From: Streptomyces xanthochromogenes | GTDB taxonomy: Bacteria > Actinomycetota > Actinomycetes > Streptomycetales > Streptomycetaceae | Reading direction: 5' to 3' | Assembly (NCBI RefSeq): GCF_014650455.1 | Contig: NZ_BMUZ01000015.1 | Span: forward strand, 8,257 to 72,256 | Length of the DNA stretch: 64,000 nt | Shown: positions 33,244 to 41,889 of the stretch, piece by piece | Numbering within the stretch: position 1 is the stretch's first letter | Layout of the letters: each line of letters begins with the position of its first letter | Notes under the pieces: generated by a model | Told to the model about the DNA's origin: nothing | Databases searched by the model: none | What the model saw: the letters and a program-made list of their open reading frames with translations, nothing else | Program-made: the position numbers and the translations under genes

Positions 33244-34314
33244 TTACTGAGGCTTCGACAGGTTCTGCGAAGGCGGGATCGGGGCCGTGGCCAGGGACTG
33301 CGGGGAGGTCGGGTTGTTCAGGGCGGAGGGGGCGGAGACCGCGGCCGACGGGTCGACCGCGACCGGCTCCTCCGCCAGCGGCACACCGCCGACGATGCGG
33401 ATGCCCGCCGCGTCAAGGGCGATCTTGATGCGCCAGCGCAGCTCCCGCTCCACGCTCAGCGCCTTGCCCGGCATGGTCTTCGCGGACACGCGGACCACCA
33501 TCGAGTCGAGCAGCACCTCGTCGAGGCCGAGGATCTCCACCGGCCCCCACAGGCGCTCGTTCCACGGCTCTTCCTTCGCCATGGACTCGGTCGCCTCGTT
33601 GATCACCGTGCGCAGCCGCTCCAGGTCCTCGCCGGCGCGGACCCGGACGTCCACCCCGGCCGTCGCCCAGCCCTGGGACAGATTTCCGATGCGCTTGATC
33701 TCACCGTTGCGGACGTACCAGATCTCGCCGTCCGCGCCGCGCAGCTTCGTCACGCGCAGGCCGACCTCGATCACCTCGCCCGAGGCCACCCCCGCGTCGA
33801 TCGAGTCGCCGACGCCGTACTGGTCCTCCAGGATCATGAACACCCCGGACAGGAAGTCCGTGACCAGGTTGCGGGCGCCGAAACCGATCGCCACGCCCGC
33901 CACGCCCGCCGAGGCGAGCAGCGGGGCCAGATCGATGTTCAGGACGCCGAGGACCATCAGGGCGGCCGTGCCCATGATGAGGAAGGACGCCACCGAGCGC
34001 AGCACCGAGCCGATGGCCTCCGAGCGCTGACGGCGCCGCTCGGCGTTGACCAGGAGCCCGCCGAGCGCGGTGCCCTCGACCGCCTGGGCGCTGCGGTTCA
34101 TCCGCTCTATGAGCTTGGTCAGGGCCCGGCGGACCAGAACCCGCAGGACCGAGGCGATGACGATGATCAGGAGGATGCGGAATCCGACGTACAACCACGT
34201 CGACCAGTTCTGCTCCACCCACCCGGCGGCTTCGGTCGCCGACTTCTGGGCGTCCTCCAGCGTCGCGGGTGTGGGCGGCGGCGATCCGTCGGCCAGGACG
34301 GCGGACCAGTTCAC
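33244..34314 (-). CDS. MscS-family mechanosensitive ion channel
   Basis: A membrane channel that opens under tension to release solutes at osmotic downshift. The 356-residue protein has three predicted helices: LYVGFRILLIIVIASVLRVLV (~41-61), SVASFLIMGTAALMVLGVLNI (~108-128) and the pore helix ~133-165 (AGVAGVAIGFGARNLVTDFLSGVFMILEDQYGVGD), which holds the Gly/Ala-rich MscS TM3 signature. A cytoplasmic beta domain and vestibule domain follow, then a Pro/Ser/Ala-rich tail. GTG at 34314 has a GGAGG 8 nt upstream. Confidence 0.92.
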   Translation of the reverse strand: MNWSAVLADGSPPPTPATLEDAQKSATEAAGWVEQNWSTWLYVGFRILLIIVIASVLRVLVRRALTKLIERMNRSAQAVEGTALGGLLVNAERRRQRSEAIGSVLRSVASFLIMGTAALMVLGVLNIDLAPLLASAGVAGVAIGFGARNLVTDFLSGVFMILEDQYGVGDSIDAGVASGEVIEVGLRVTKLRGADGEIWYVRNGEIKRIGNLSQGWATAGVDVRVRAGEDLERLRTVINEATESMAKEEPWNERLWGPVEILGLDEVLLDSMVVRVSAKTMPGKALSVERELRWRIKIALDAAGIRIVGGVPLAEEPVAVDPSAAVSAPSALNNPTSPQSLATAPIPPSQNLSKPQ

Positions 34315-34565
34315 GGCAGGAACCTCCAGCGTTGCGGTGCCGGCGAAGGCGAGGGCAGACCCACCACACTAACGGGGCAAGAGCGGTGCTCCGTTGACGT
34401 GTTCGGGGGAGAGGGCCCTGCGGCCTGGGAAAGAAGGGTGTGTGGTCGAAAACACTTCGAGCCCGTTACCCGGACGTGGTGGCGCTTCGACCAGGCATGA
34501 GGAGAGACTGGAGAGCAGATCGTCCCGGCGCGAGCCACGCGCCGCCGGCGTAATAGGAGGCACCC

Positions 34566-35102
34566 GTGCCGCACGTCCTGGTCCTCAATGCGTCGTACGA
34601 GCCCCTCGGCGTCGTACCGCTCCGTCGCGCGCTCGTCCTCGTCCTCGAAAACAAGGCCGTCAGCCTTGAGGAGTCCGGCGCCTTCCTGCACAGCGCGACC
34701 CGTGCCGTGGCCGCGCCCAGCGTCGTCCGGCTCAAGCGCTTCGTGCGGGTCCCCTACCGGGGGCCCGTTCCACTGACCCGCCGTGCCCTGTTCGCCCGGG
34801 ACGGTGGCCGCTGCATGTACTGCGGTGGCGTCGCAACCAGCGTCGACCACGTGATTCCGCGCAGTCGCGGTGGCCAGCACGCCTGGGAGAACGTCGTCGC
34901 CGCCTGCCGGCGCTGCAACCACGTCAAGGCGGACCGGCACCTCCTGGAGCTCGGCTGGCGCCTTCGCCACCAGCCCGCCCCGCCCACGGGCCTGGCCTGG
35001 CGGATCATCGGCACGGGCCACCGCGACCCGCGCTGGCTGCCCTACCTCCAGCCCTTCGGCGCGGACGACGCCATGGCCCGGATCGACGGCATCTCCGCCT
35101 GA
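34566..35102 (+). CDS. HNH endonuclease family protein
   Basis: A 178-residue protein common in Actinobacteria. Its HNH domain (~80-130) has the zinc knuckle CMYC..CRRC and the core SVDHVIPRSRGGQHAWENVVAACRRCNHVK, with DH, N and H as the expected metal-dependent nuclease residues. The N terminus (VLVLNASYEPLGVVPLRRALVLVLENKAVSLEES) is the family-specific DUF-like extension. GTG at 34566 follows a strong TAGGAGG site. It is not near phage or intron sequence, so a housekeeping DNA metabolism role is more likely than a homing enzyme; the function remains unclear. Confidence 0.87.
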   Translation: MPHVLVLNASYEPLGVVPLRRALVLVLENKAVSLEESGAFLHSATRAVAAPSVVRLKRFVRVPYRGPVPLTRRALFARDGGRCMYCGGVATSVDHVIPRSRGGQHAWENVVAACRRCNHVKADRHLLELGWRLRHQPAPPTGLAWRIIGTGHRDPRWLPYLQPFGADDAMARIDGISA

Positions 35103-35139
35103 GGGACCCGACGCGGTCCGGGCTCCGCCGTCCGCTCCA

Positions 35140-35172
35140 CCGAGCCGTGCACGTTCGGCCGTGCACGGTCGG
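35140..35172. terminator. Hairpin between convergent HNH and GH84 genes
   Basis: CCGTGCACG (35145-35153) pairs with CGTGCACGG (35160-35168) around a 6 nt loop; with one bulged G the stem extends by CCGA/TCGG (35140-35143 / 35169-35172). It lies in the 114 nt gap between the convergent gene ends, so it can serve both. Confidence 0.65.
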
Positions 35173-35216
35173 GCCGTACTTCGTAGGGCCCGGTACGCCC
35201 TGGGTCCCGGATGCCG

Positions 35217-38117
35217 TCAGTGCTCGACGGCGTACGCCTCGACCGACCACAGCGAACGGTCCGCACCGGACGCCCGCCCCAGCACCTCGATCCGGAGGAA
35301 ACGGGCGTCCACGGCATCCATCGGAACGGATTCACGCCCGCCCCGGCCGCCCTCCACCGTCGCCGCCGTACGCCAGCTACGCCCGTCCGTCGACACCCGC
35401 ACCGCATAGTGCCCGGCACCGGCCCCCTGCCACTGGAGCACCACCCTGCCCACCCGGGCCGGGCCCGCGAGCTCGGCCTGCCACCAGGGGCCGTCCCCCG
35501 GCGGCGGGGTCCAGCGGCTCGCCGGGTCGCCGTCGGCCGCCGCGCGTGCCGAGGAGTCCGGGCCCACGTCCCCGGAGGACGTCGCCTTCGCGCCCGCGAC
35601 CAGGTCGGGCCCGCCCGTGCGCGGGAAGGCCCGTACGGTCAGGGTGACCTCCCGGCCCGCGAAGGACAGCGGCACCCGGTAGCTGCCCGCGGGCGCGCCC
35701 CGGGCCACGCTCACCTCGACCGGCACGTCCGCGCTGGTTCCGCGGGCCACCGAGGTGACCCGGGGCAGCCGCACGGTGATGCCCCGCGGGGCCCGCGCGG
35801 TGAGCGCGCCCCGCACCGGCCCCGGCCCCATCGCCGCGACCGAGACGGTGACGGGCCGCGCCGCCCCGCCGATCTCGGCGTCCACGGTGCCGCGACCGAG
35901 CGCGAGGTGGGCCGCGGGCTCGTCCGCGTACCAGGGCACCAGGCGGCGTACGCCGGAGGCCCCGCCCACGACCCGTACCGCATCCGCCCGCACCCCGCCC
36001 GCCGCCAGCTGGGTCCAGCCGGAGGCGTCGAGCGGGCCCAGGGTGTGCCAGTCCTCGCCCGGGACGTGCGCCTGGACCTCGCCCGTGGTGCCGGGGTCGG
36101 CCAGGACCGTCAGGGCCAGGACCGGGCGGGCGCCGCCCGGCGCGACGGCGTGGGCGCCCGGCGACCTCGTGACGCCGACGGCCGGATGGTCCGCGCCGGT
36201 CCAGGCGTCGGCCGCCCGGCCCGCCCGGTCAAGGAACGCGTCGAGTACGCCCGCGCCGACGGTGACCGGGGCGTCCCGCAGCCGCTCCCGCAACGGGGCG
36301 AGCGCGAGGGCGGCCCGCCAGGCCGCGGCGCCGTCGCCCGCCGACTGGGCCTGGAGCAGATCGACGGCGAGCTCGCCGGCCTGCCCGAAGAGCGCCAACT
36401 GGGCTGTCCAGGGCGCCAGTTCGACGCCGACCTGCTGCTGGGCGAGGCGCTGCGGGGCCTCCCGCAACACCGTGAAAGCGGCCCGCAGTGCCCCGGCCGT
36501 ACGGTCACGCGCCACCGCGTCCGGGCCCGGACGCGCCGCCCAGAAGGCGGCCACGAACGGTCGCAGATACGCCGACTCGGGGTGGCCGAGCACCGACGCC
36601 GAGTCATTGCCCGCCACCGCGCCCAGCGCCTCGCGGACCATCGGATCGCCGCCCGCGAGGTCGTCGACGGCGGCCCGCCAGGACTCCTGCGGCCGGTAGG
36701 CGCGCGGGTTCCAGGCGAAGTCGGCGACGGTGAACAGTGGGATGCGGGACGCCGCCGGCTGCGCCATCGCACTGGCGAGCAGCGCCGCCGAACCTCCCGC
36801 GACGGCGCCGTCGCGGCCGGTGTACGGGCCGAGGAAGATCCGGCCCGGGGCGTAGTCGTTGACCGGATAGTTGTCCGCCGTCACGAGCGGATGCCCGAAC
36901 GCGGCCCGGGCGGCGGCCAGTTGGGCCCCGGAGATGGTCTTCGGCACCACCCCCACCCCGGTCCAGGCGACCTGGACGCCCGGGGCGAGGGCCGCCGCGA
37001 GTGCGCGCCGGTAGTCGGTCGTCCCGTCCTCGTAGTACTCGGCCGGGAGCAGCGAGAGCGCCCCGGAGCCGGGGTGGGCGGCGGCGAGGTGGGCGGCCAC
37101 CGCGCCCGCCACCCGGGCGTGCGCCGCGGCGGCGGCCCGGGGGCCCGAGCCGAACGTTTCCGCGTCCGCGTCGCAGTGCCATTCGCTGTAGGACACGTCG
37201 GGGAACTGCAACTGGAACGCCCGCACCCCGAGTGCCCACATCGCGTCCAGCTTGCGGTTCAGGCGCGCCACGTCGGCGTCCGACGACAGGCACAGGTCCG
37301 GGCCGGGCGCCACCGCCCAGGCCACCGTCACATGGTTGCGGGCCGCCCGCTCGGTGAGCGCCCGGAAGGCGGCGCGCTGCCCTGCGGGGTAGGCCTCGCG
37401 CCACCGGGCCTGGCGGTAGGGGTCGTCGCCCGGTGCGTACAGATAGCGGTTCTGCTTGGTGCGGCCCATGAAGTCGAGCTGCTCCAGGCGCTGTTGAAGG
37501 GTCCAGGGGCGTCCGTAGAAGCTTTCCGCGAGGCCGCGCACGGCGGTCCCCGGCCAGTCGCGCACGGCGATCCCCGGGATGCGCCGTCGCCCCCGGGCGT
37601 CCACGCCGACGAGCTGGCGCAGGGTCTGGGCCGCGTGGAACAGGCCGTCCTCGCCGACCCCGTCGAGCGCCACCGTGTCCCGCCCGCCGACCCGGCCCGC
37701 CCCGATCCGGTAGCCGCCGGGCGCCAGATCGTCCCGTGCCGGCACCCGCAGCGCCCGCAGCGCGCCCTCGGCGCCGGGGCCGCCGAGCCGGAACACCGGC
37801 CCCGCGCCCGGCAGCCGGCGGTGCACGGCCACCACCCCGGCCGCCTCCAGGACGTCCTCGACCGCCTGGACGGCATGCGGATCGGCGCCCGGGTCCGTGA
37901 GCAGCACCGCCTCGCCGCCGAGCGGGACCGGGGCGCCCGCGGCCCGCATCGACTGCGGCCGGGGCCACACCGCGGGCGGCGGGCCCGCCTCCAGGGCCGG
38001 GTCGAGGGCGGTGTGGGCGGGGCCGGGGGCGGCGAGGGCGCCGGGCGCCGAACCGATCAGCCCGCCGATCAGGGCGACCGCGAGGGCCGTCACCGTCCTT
38101 CCGCGACCGACGTGCAC
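35217..38117 (-). CDS. Secreted GH84-type beta-N-acetylglucosaminidase (hyaluronidase-like)
   Basis: Predicted extracellular enzyme acting on N-acetylglucosaminides. The 966-residue protein has a signal peptide (TVTALAVALIGGLIGSAPGALA), a GH20b-like N-terminal domain (~45-155), and a GH84 barrel from ~165 with RGLAESFYGRPWTLQQRLEQLDFMGRTKQNRYLYAPGDDPY. Where GH84 enzymes normally carry an Asp-Asp pair this protein reads QLQFPDVSY, keeping only one Asp. A helical region, a beta-rich domain and a C-terminal F5/8C (CBM32)-like domain (~830-960) follow. I chose the GTG at 38117 because AAGGG is 6 nt before it. It could complement the csn amino-sugar system nearby. Confidence 0.85.
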   Translation of the reverse strand: MHVGRGRTVTALAVALIGGLIGSAPGALAAPGPAHTALDPALEAGPPPAVWPRPQSMRAAGAPVPLGGEAVLLTDPGADPHAVQAVEDVLEAAGVVAVHRRLPGAGPVFRLGGPGAEGALRALRVPARDDLAPGGYRIGAGRVGGRDTVALDGVGEDGLFHAAQTLRQLVGVDARGRRRIPGIAVRDWPGTAVRGLAESFYGRPWTLQQRLEQLDFMGRTKQNRYLYAPGDDPYRQARWREAYPAGQRAAFRALTERAARNHVTVAWAVAPGPDLCLSSDADVARLNRKLDAMWALGVRAFQLQFPDVSYSEWHCDADAETFGSGPRAAAAAHARVAGAVAAHLAAAHPGSGALSLLPAEYYEDGTTDYRRALAAALAPGVQVAWTGVGVVPKTISGAQLAAARAAFGHPLVTADNYPVNDYAPGRIFLGPYTGRDGAVAGGSAALLASAMAQPAASRIPLFTVADFAWNPRAYRPQESWRAAVDDLAGGDPMVREALGAVAGNDSASVLGHPESAYLRPFVAAFWAARPGPDAVARDRTAGALRAAFTVLREAPQRLAQQQVGVELAPWTAQLALFGQAGELAVDLLQAQSAGDGAAAWRAALALAPLRERLRDAPVTVGAGVLDAFLDRAGRAADAWTGADHPAVGVTRSPGAHAVAPGGARPVLALTVLADPGTTGEVQAHVPGEDWHTLGPLDASGWTQLAAGGVRADAVRVVGGASGVRRLVPWYADEPAAHLALGRGTVDAEIGGAARPVTVSVAAMGPGPVRGALTARAPRGITVRLPRVTSVARGTSADVPVEVSVARGAPAGSYRVPLSFAGREVTLTVRAFPRTGGPDLVAGAKATSSGDVGPDSSARAAADGDPASRWTPPPGDGPWWQAELAGPARVGRVVLQWQGAGAGHYAVRVSTDGRSWRTAATVEGGRGGRESVPMDAVDARFLRIEVLGRASGADRSLWSVEAYAVEH

Positions 38118-38363
38118 GGCCACCCCTTACGCGACACGGCGTGATCGCCACTCGGCTCATGACCCGCTGTGATCGCATCATGACGTGGCGTGAGGCACGA
38201 GCTCATCACCCGTCTGCCGAAGGTGTCAACGCGGGTGGCCGATCTGTCTGATATGCCTGGTGGGATGGACTCGGTACGAGCTTGTGTGCGGCGGTACGTC
38301 TGGCGGGCCGTCCTCTGGGTAGGGCATCCCTGTTCCTGCCGTCCACCGAAAATGGAGGCCCCC

Positions 38364-38543
38364 GTGGTCGCCCAAGCCCCCGAGCAGCCGCTGACCAGCG
38401 AGCCCCCGATGGCCGACGCCGAGCCCCTCATCAGCGAACCCCCCATGGCCGAGCCCCCGCTCACCAGCGAGCCGACGCCGGTCGCCGCTGCCGCGGGGTT
38501 CTCCGGCGAGCCGACGCCGGTCGCCGCTGCCGCGGGGTTCTGA
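38364..38543 (+). CDS. Small Pro/Ala/Glu-rich repeat peptide upstream of malQ
   Basis: A 59-residue open frame, MVAQAPEQPLTSEPPMADAE..., built from degenerate (L/P)xSEPP(M/T) units and ending in two near-identical 12-13 residue units EPTPVAAAAGF. The DNA of these last units is a ~39 bp direct repeat (about 38466-38504 and 38505-38543) that differs only at the unit borders. GTG at 38364 has a GGAGG 5 nt upstream; an ATG at 38352 is an alternative. The stop is 4 nt before malQ and overlaps its GAGG site, suggesting translational coupling. No known family; acidic, no membrane helix. Confidence 0.6.
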   Translation: MVAQAPEQPLTSEPPMADAEPLISEPPMAEPPLTSEPTPVAAAAGFSGEPTPVAAAAGF

Positions 38544-38547
38544 GGCC

Positions 38548-40593
38548 ATGACCCTGGCCCGGCTCGCCGCCCGGCACGGCGTGGCCACGTCCTACTCCCC
38601 GTCGGCGGGCCTCACCGTCGACGTGCCGGACGCCACGGTGGTCGCCGTCCTCGCCGCGCTCGGCGTGGACGCCTCGACCCCGGCCGCGCTGCGCCGGGCC
38701 CTGGCCGACGCCGAGGCCGCCGACGCGGACCGCCTGCTGCCCCCGAGCCTGGTGCGCTGGGGCGACGGGCCGGTGCCGGGCCTCTCCGACGAGCTGACGG
38801 TCGTCGGCACCCCGGTCGACCAACTCCCGCTCGGCGTGCACCAGTTGGATGTGCTGCACCGGGACGGACGGACCGCGACCGCGACGCTCGTCGTCGCACC
38901 GGCCGCCGTGCCGCAGCCCGAGGGGCGCGCGCACGGCTTCCTCGTCCAGCTCTACTCCCTGCTGTCCAACCGCTCCTGGGGCATGGGGGACCTCGGCGAC
39001 CTCGCGGAGCTCGCCTCCTGGTCCGGACGCACGCTCGGCTCCGGATTCGTGCAGGTGAACCCCCTGCATGCGGCGGTGCCCGGCACCCCGACCGACCCCT
39101 CCCCGTACCGGCCGTCCTCGCGCCGTTTCCCGGACCCCGTCCATCTGCGCGTCGAGGACGTCCCCGAGTGCGCGTACGCCGCCGACCGCACCCGGCTCGA
39201 CGAGCTGACCGAGCGCGCCGCGGACTTGCGCCAACGGGTGCTCACCAAGGGTGAGTTGATCGACCGGGACGCCGTCTGGGAGCTCAAGCGCGAAGCCCTC
39301 GACCTGCTGTACCGGGTGCCGCTCGGGCCCGGCCGCCGGGCCGCGTACTGCGACTTCCTCGCCGAGCAGGGCGGGGCCCTGGAGGACCACGCGACCTGGT
39401 GCGCGCTCGCCGAGCGGTACGGGCCGCACTGGCGGCGCTGGCCCGAAGGGCTGCGCGACCCCCGGTCCGCCGCGACCGGCCGGGCCCGGCGCGAGCTCAT
39501 CGACCGCGTCCACTTCCACTCCTGGCTCGCCTGGCTCACCGACACGCAGCTCGCCGCGGCCCAGCGCGCGGCCCACGAGGCGGGCATGCCGATCGGCCTC
39601 GTCCACGACCTCGCCGTCGGCGCGCACCCCGAGGGTGCCGACGCCTGGGCCCAGCAGGACGCCTTCGCGCCCGGCATGTCCATCGGGGCGCCCCCGGACG
39701 CCTTCAACGCGCTCGGCCAGGACTGGGGTCTGCCGCCCTGGCGCCCCGACGTCCTCGCCGCCTCGGGCTACGCCCCCTACCGCGGGCTGCTCCGGAACCT
39801 GCTGCGGCACGCGGGCGCCCTGCGCATCGACCACGTGATGGGCCTGTTCCGTCTCTGGTGGGTGCCCGAGGGGCATCCGCCCACCGACGGCACGTACGTC
39901 CACTACGACGCCGAGGCCATGCTCGCCGTCCTCGCTCTGGAGGCGCACCGCGCGGGCGCCGTCGTCATAGGGGAGGACCTCGGCACGGTCGAACCCGGCG
40001 TGCGCGAGGCGCTCGCCGAGCGGGGCGTGCTCGGCACGTCCGTGCTCTGGTTCGAGCGCGACTGGGCCGGTACGGGGCAGCCCCTGGCGCCCGAGACCTG
40101 GCGGCCGGGCTGTGTGGCCACCGCCACCACGCACGACCTGCCGTCCACCGCGGCCCGGCTCACCGGCGAACACGTCCAGCTCCGCCACCGCCTCGGGCTG
40201 CTCACGAGCCCGCTCGCGACGGAACAGCGCGCCGCCCGCGCGGAGGTGTCCGAATGGCTCGGTTACCTCGAACGGCTCGGTCTGCTCCCCGACGCCCGCG
40301 GCGACGAGGAGGCCGAGGTCATCGCGGTCCACCGCTTCCTGCTGCGTACGCCCGCGCGGCTCGTCGGGGTGTGGCTGCCCGACGCGGTGGGCGACCGCAG
40401 GCCGCAGAACCTGCCGGGGACGTGGGACCAGTACCCGAACTGGCGCCTGCCGGTGGCCGGGCCCGACGGCCGGCCCCTGACCCTGGAGGCGGTCACGGCC
40501 TCGCCGCGGCTGCACGAACTGATGCGCGTGTTCCGGGGGGTGGGCGGGCGCTCGGGCCCCCGTACGGCACCCCCGGGCGCGCGGCCCTCCTAG
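38548..40593 (+). CDS. malQ: 4-alpha-glucanotransferase (amylomaltase, GH77)
   Basis: Transfers alpha-1,4-glucan segments between malto-oligosaccharides in the cytoplasm, part of maltodextrin and glycogen metabolism. The 681-residue protein carries GH77 motifs: VQLYSLLSNRSWGMGDLGDL, the nucleophile Asp in LRIDHVMGLFRLWWVP (~430), the acid/base Glu in VIGEDLGTVE (~475) and the third Asp in TTHDLPSTA (~530). The N-terminal ~130 residues are the actinobacterial MalQ extension. ATG at 38548 has GAGG immediately upstream, overlapping the small repeat ORF. Confidence 0.94.
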   Translation: MTLARLAARHGVATSYSPSAGLTVDVPDATVVAVLAALGVDASTPAALRRALADAEAADADRLLPPSLVRWGDGPVPGLSDELTVVGTPVDQLPLGVHQLDVLHRDGRTATATLVVAPAAVPQPEGRAHGFLVQLYSLLSNRSWGMGDLGDLAELASWSGRTLGSGFVQVNPLHAAVPGTPTDPSPYRPSSRRFPDPVHLRVEDVPECAYAADRTRLDELTERAADLRQRVLTKGELIDRDAVWELKREALDLLYRVPLGPGRRAAYCDFLAEQGGALEDHATWCALAERYGPHWRRWPEGLRDPRSAATGRARRELIDRVHFHSWLAWLTDTQLAAAQRAAHEAGMPIGLVHDLAVGAHPEGADAWAQQDAFAPGMSIGAPPDAFNALGQDWGLPPWRPDVLAASGYAPYRGLLRNLLRHAGALRIDHVMGLFRLWWVPEGHPPTDGTYVHYDAEAMLAVLALEAHRAGAVVIGEDLGTVEPGVREALAERGVLGTSVLWFERDWAGTGQPLAPETWRPGCVATATTHDLPSTAARLTGEHVQLRHRLGLLTSPLATEQRAARAEVSEWLGYLERLGLLPDARGDEEAEVIAVHRFLLRTPARLVGVWLPDAVGDRRPQNLPGTWDQYPNWRLPVAGPDGRPLTLEAVTASPRLHELMRVFRGVGGRSGPRTAPPGARPS

Positions 40594-40601
40594 GCGTTCG
40601 C

Positions 40602-40614
40602 TACGTTTGCACCG
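40602..40614 (+). promoter_or_regulatory. Candidate -10 for a leaderless transcript
   Basis: TACGTT at 40602-40607 ends 6 nt before the GTG of the small membrane protein gene and no ribosome-binding site is present. This is the pattern of leaderless Streptomyces mRNAs. I see no clear -35, so the call is weak. Confidence 0.35.
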
Positions 40615-40853
40615 TGGACAAGAAGAACGCCCTGCGCGCCGGCGCCGTAGCAGCCGGTACGACGCTGATGATGCTGCTCATGTCGTCCCCGGCGCTCGCG
40701 CTCACGCGCGATGACGGTGACGACCCGGGGACCGGTCTGAGCGTGATCGACACGATCGGTCTGTTCGTGGTCGCGCCGATCGCGCTGTTCGCGATCATCG
40801 CCGGCCTGGTCATGGTCCTGGACAAGTCCCGGAAGACCCCCAACAAGGCGTAG
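40614..40853 (+). CDS. Small membrane protein, Streptomyces conserved
   Basis: A 79-residue protein with an N-terminal signal-like helix (AGAVAAGTTLMMLLMSSPALAL, ~9-30), a short acidic segment (TRDDGDDPGTGLS) and a second strong helix (VIDTIGLFVVAPIALFAIIAGLVMVL, ~44-69), then a basic tail KSRKTPNKA. If the first helix is cleaved after ALA it is a type I single-pass protein with an acidic outside tip. It lies 20 nt after malQ and probably has its own promoter. Function unknown. Confidence 0.75.
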   Translation: MDKKNALRAGAVAAGTTLMMLLMSSPALALTRDDGDDPGTGLSVIDTIGLFVVAPIALFAIIAGLVMVLDKSRKTPNKA

Positions 40854-40884
40854 CCCTCGCCGGGCGTGCGGGTGGTGGAAGGTG

Positions 40885-40910
40885 CCTGGGGCTGCGCCCC
40901 GGGCCCTTTT
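40885..40910 (+). terminator. GC-rich hairpin with T-run after the small membrane gene
   Basis: CCTGGGGC (40885-40892) and GCCCCGGG (40896-40903) form an 8 bp stem with one wobble pair around TGC, followed by CCCTTTT. It is 31 nt beyond the stop. The wider 365 nt gap (40854-41218) contains no gene; a second hairpin CTGGGGC/GCCCCAG lies at 40957-40973. Confidence 0.65.
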
Positions 40911-41010
40911 CCCGCCCGCCCGCCCGTTGCCCGGGGTTGGTTGGTTCCGGGTCCCCCTGGGGCTCCGCCCCAGACCCCGTTCGCGCCTTGAGGGCGCTCG
41001 TCCTCAAACG

Positions 41011-41150
41011 CCGGACGGGCTGTAGGTGCCCCGGCATCGGTGGGGTCAGGGGGGATTCCCGGGCGGGCTGTAGGTGTCCCAGCGCCGGTGCGGCCAGGGG
41101 CCGACATCCTCGGGCGGGCTGTAGGTGCCCCGGCGCCGAGTCCTTCAGGG
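41011..41150. repeat. Three imperfect copies of a GCTGTAGGTGCCCC intergenic repeat
   Basis: CGGGCTGTAGGTG(C/T)CCC(C/A)G starts at 41017, 41064 and 41115 (spacing 47 and 51 nt), each followed by GCCGGTG/GCCGAG-like and AGGGG sequence. The first copy is preceded by CGTCCTCAAACGCCGGAC, a motif seen between many Streptomyces genes. The copies lie in the gap between a plus-strand and a minus-strand gene end. Confidence 0.8.
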
Positions 41151-41218
41151 GCCCCGGGTGGAGCCCCTGCGGGGTCGGGCGGTCATGCCACCCCGTGCCG
41201 TGCCGCGTCGTGCCGCGC

Positions 41219-41758
41219 TCAGTGTGCTGCCAGCAACTTCCTCAGCAGGGCCGAGAGTTGAGCCGTCTCCGCGGGGTCGAGCGCGGCGGACAGCACCTCC
41301 GTCTGTACCGCGAGCCCCGCCGTCACCGACTCGTCCACGAGCCGCAGCCCCCGCTCCGTGAGACTCACCCGCAGACCCCGCCGATCGTTCGGGTCGGGGC
41401 TGCGCAGCAGTAGGCCCGCCTTCTCCAGCTTGTCCAGGCGGCCCGTCATCCCGCCCGTCGTCAGCATCAGCGTCGCCGAGAGCTGACGCGGTGAGAGCGT
41501 GTAGGGATCACCCGACCTCCGCAGCGTCGCGATGACGTCGAACTCGCCGCGCCCGATGCCGAACCGCGCGTACTCCTTCTCCATCCGGTCGCCCATCGCG
41601 CGCGAGATCCGGTAGATCCGCCCGTACACCGCCATCGGCTCGGTCTCCAGGTCCGGGCGGACCTCCGCCCACTGCGCGGCGATCGCATCCACCGCGTCCG
41701 GAGCGGGAACGGCCACAGCAGCCGGAGAAGTCGCGGAAGTCGTCTTTGCCGTCGTCAT
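41219..41758 (-). CDS. MarR-family transcriptional regulator
   Basis: Dimeric winged-helix repressor. The 179-residue protein has the MarR core at ~40-165: RISRAMGDRMEKEYARFGIGRGEFDVIATLRRSG, recognition region LSPRQLSATLMLTTGGMTGRLDKLEKAGLL and the wing RSPDPNDRRGLRVSLTERG, with a C-terminal dimer helix. It is divergent from an MFS efflux-type transporter with 131 nt between starts, the standard arrangement in which a MarR protein represses its transporter neighbour and itself. The ATG at 41758 was chosen as the start of the conserved frame; the ligand is unknown. Confidence 0.9.
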   Translation of the reverse strand: MTTAKTTSATSPAAVAVPAPDAVDAIAAQWAEVRPDLETEPMAVYGRIYRISRAMGDRMEKEYARFGIGRGEFDVIATLRRSGDPYTLSPRQLSATLMLTTGGMTGRLDKLEKAGLLLRSPDPNDRRGLRVSLTERGLRLVDESVTAGLAVQTEVLSAALDPAETAQLSALLRKLLAAH

Positions 41759-41802
41759 GGGACCAGTATCCGAGCAAGGTCGGTCACGCGCAAGAAAGTT
41801 GC

Positions 41803-41831
41803 TTGACGATAAGTAGCTTAGAGGTAAGCTA
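41803..41831 (+). promoter_or_regulatory. MFS gene promoter overlapped by MarR-type palindrome
   Basis: TTGACG (41803-41808) and TAAGCT (41825-41830), 16 nt apart, fit a SigA/HrdB-like promoter reading into the MFS gene. The perfect inverted repeat TAGCTTA (41814-41820) / TAAGCTA (41825-41831), spacer GAGG, covers the -10 element. Bound MarR-type dimer would block RNA polymerase. It is one of the few AT-rich spots in this region. Confidence 0.7.
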
Positions 41832-41889
41832 ATCGCCGTCGAGTAGTTGACGACGTTACCCATCGCCACCGCCCCGCCCGGGAGCCCCC

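Noticed and set aside
38190..38363. N-terminal extension of the small ORF before malQ (start at 38190)
   Set aside because: The extension (MDSVRACVRRYVWRAVLWVGHP...) has no ribosome-binding site and differs in composition; GGAGG directly precedes the GTG at 38364.
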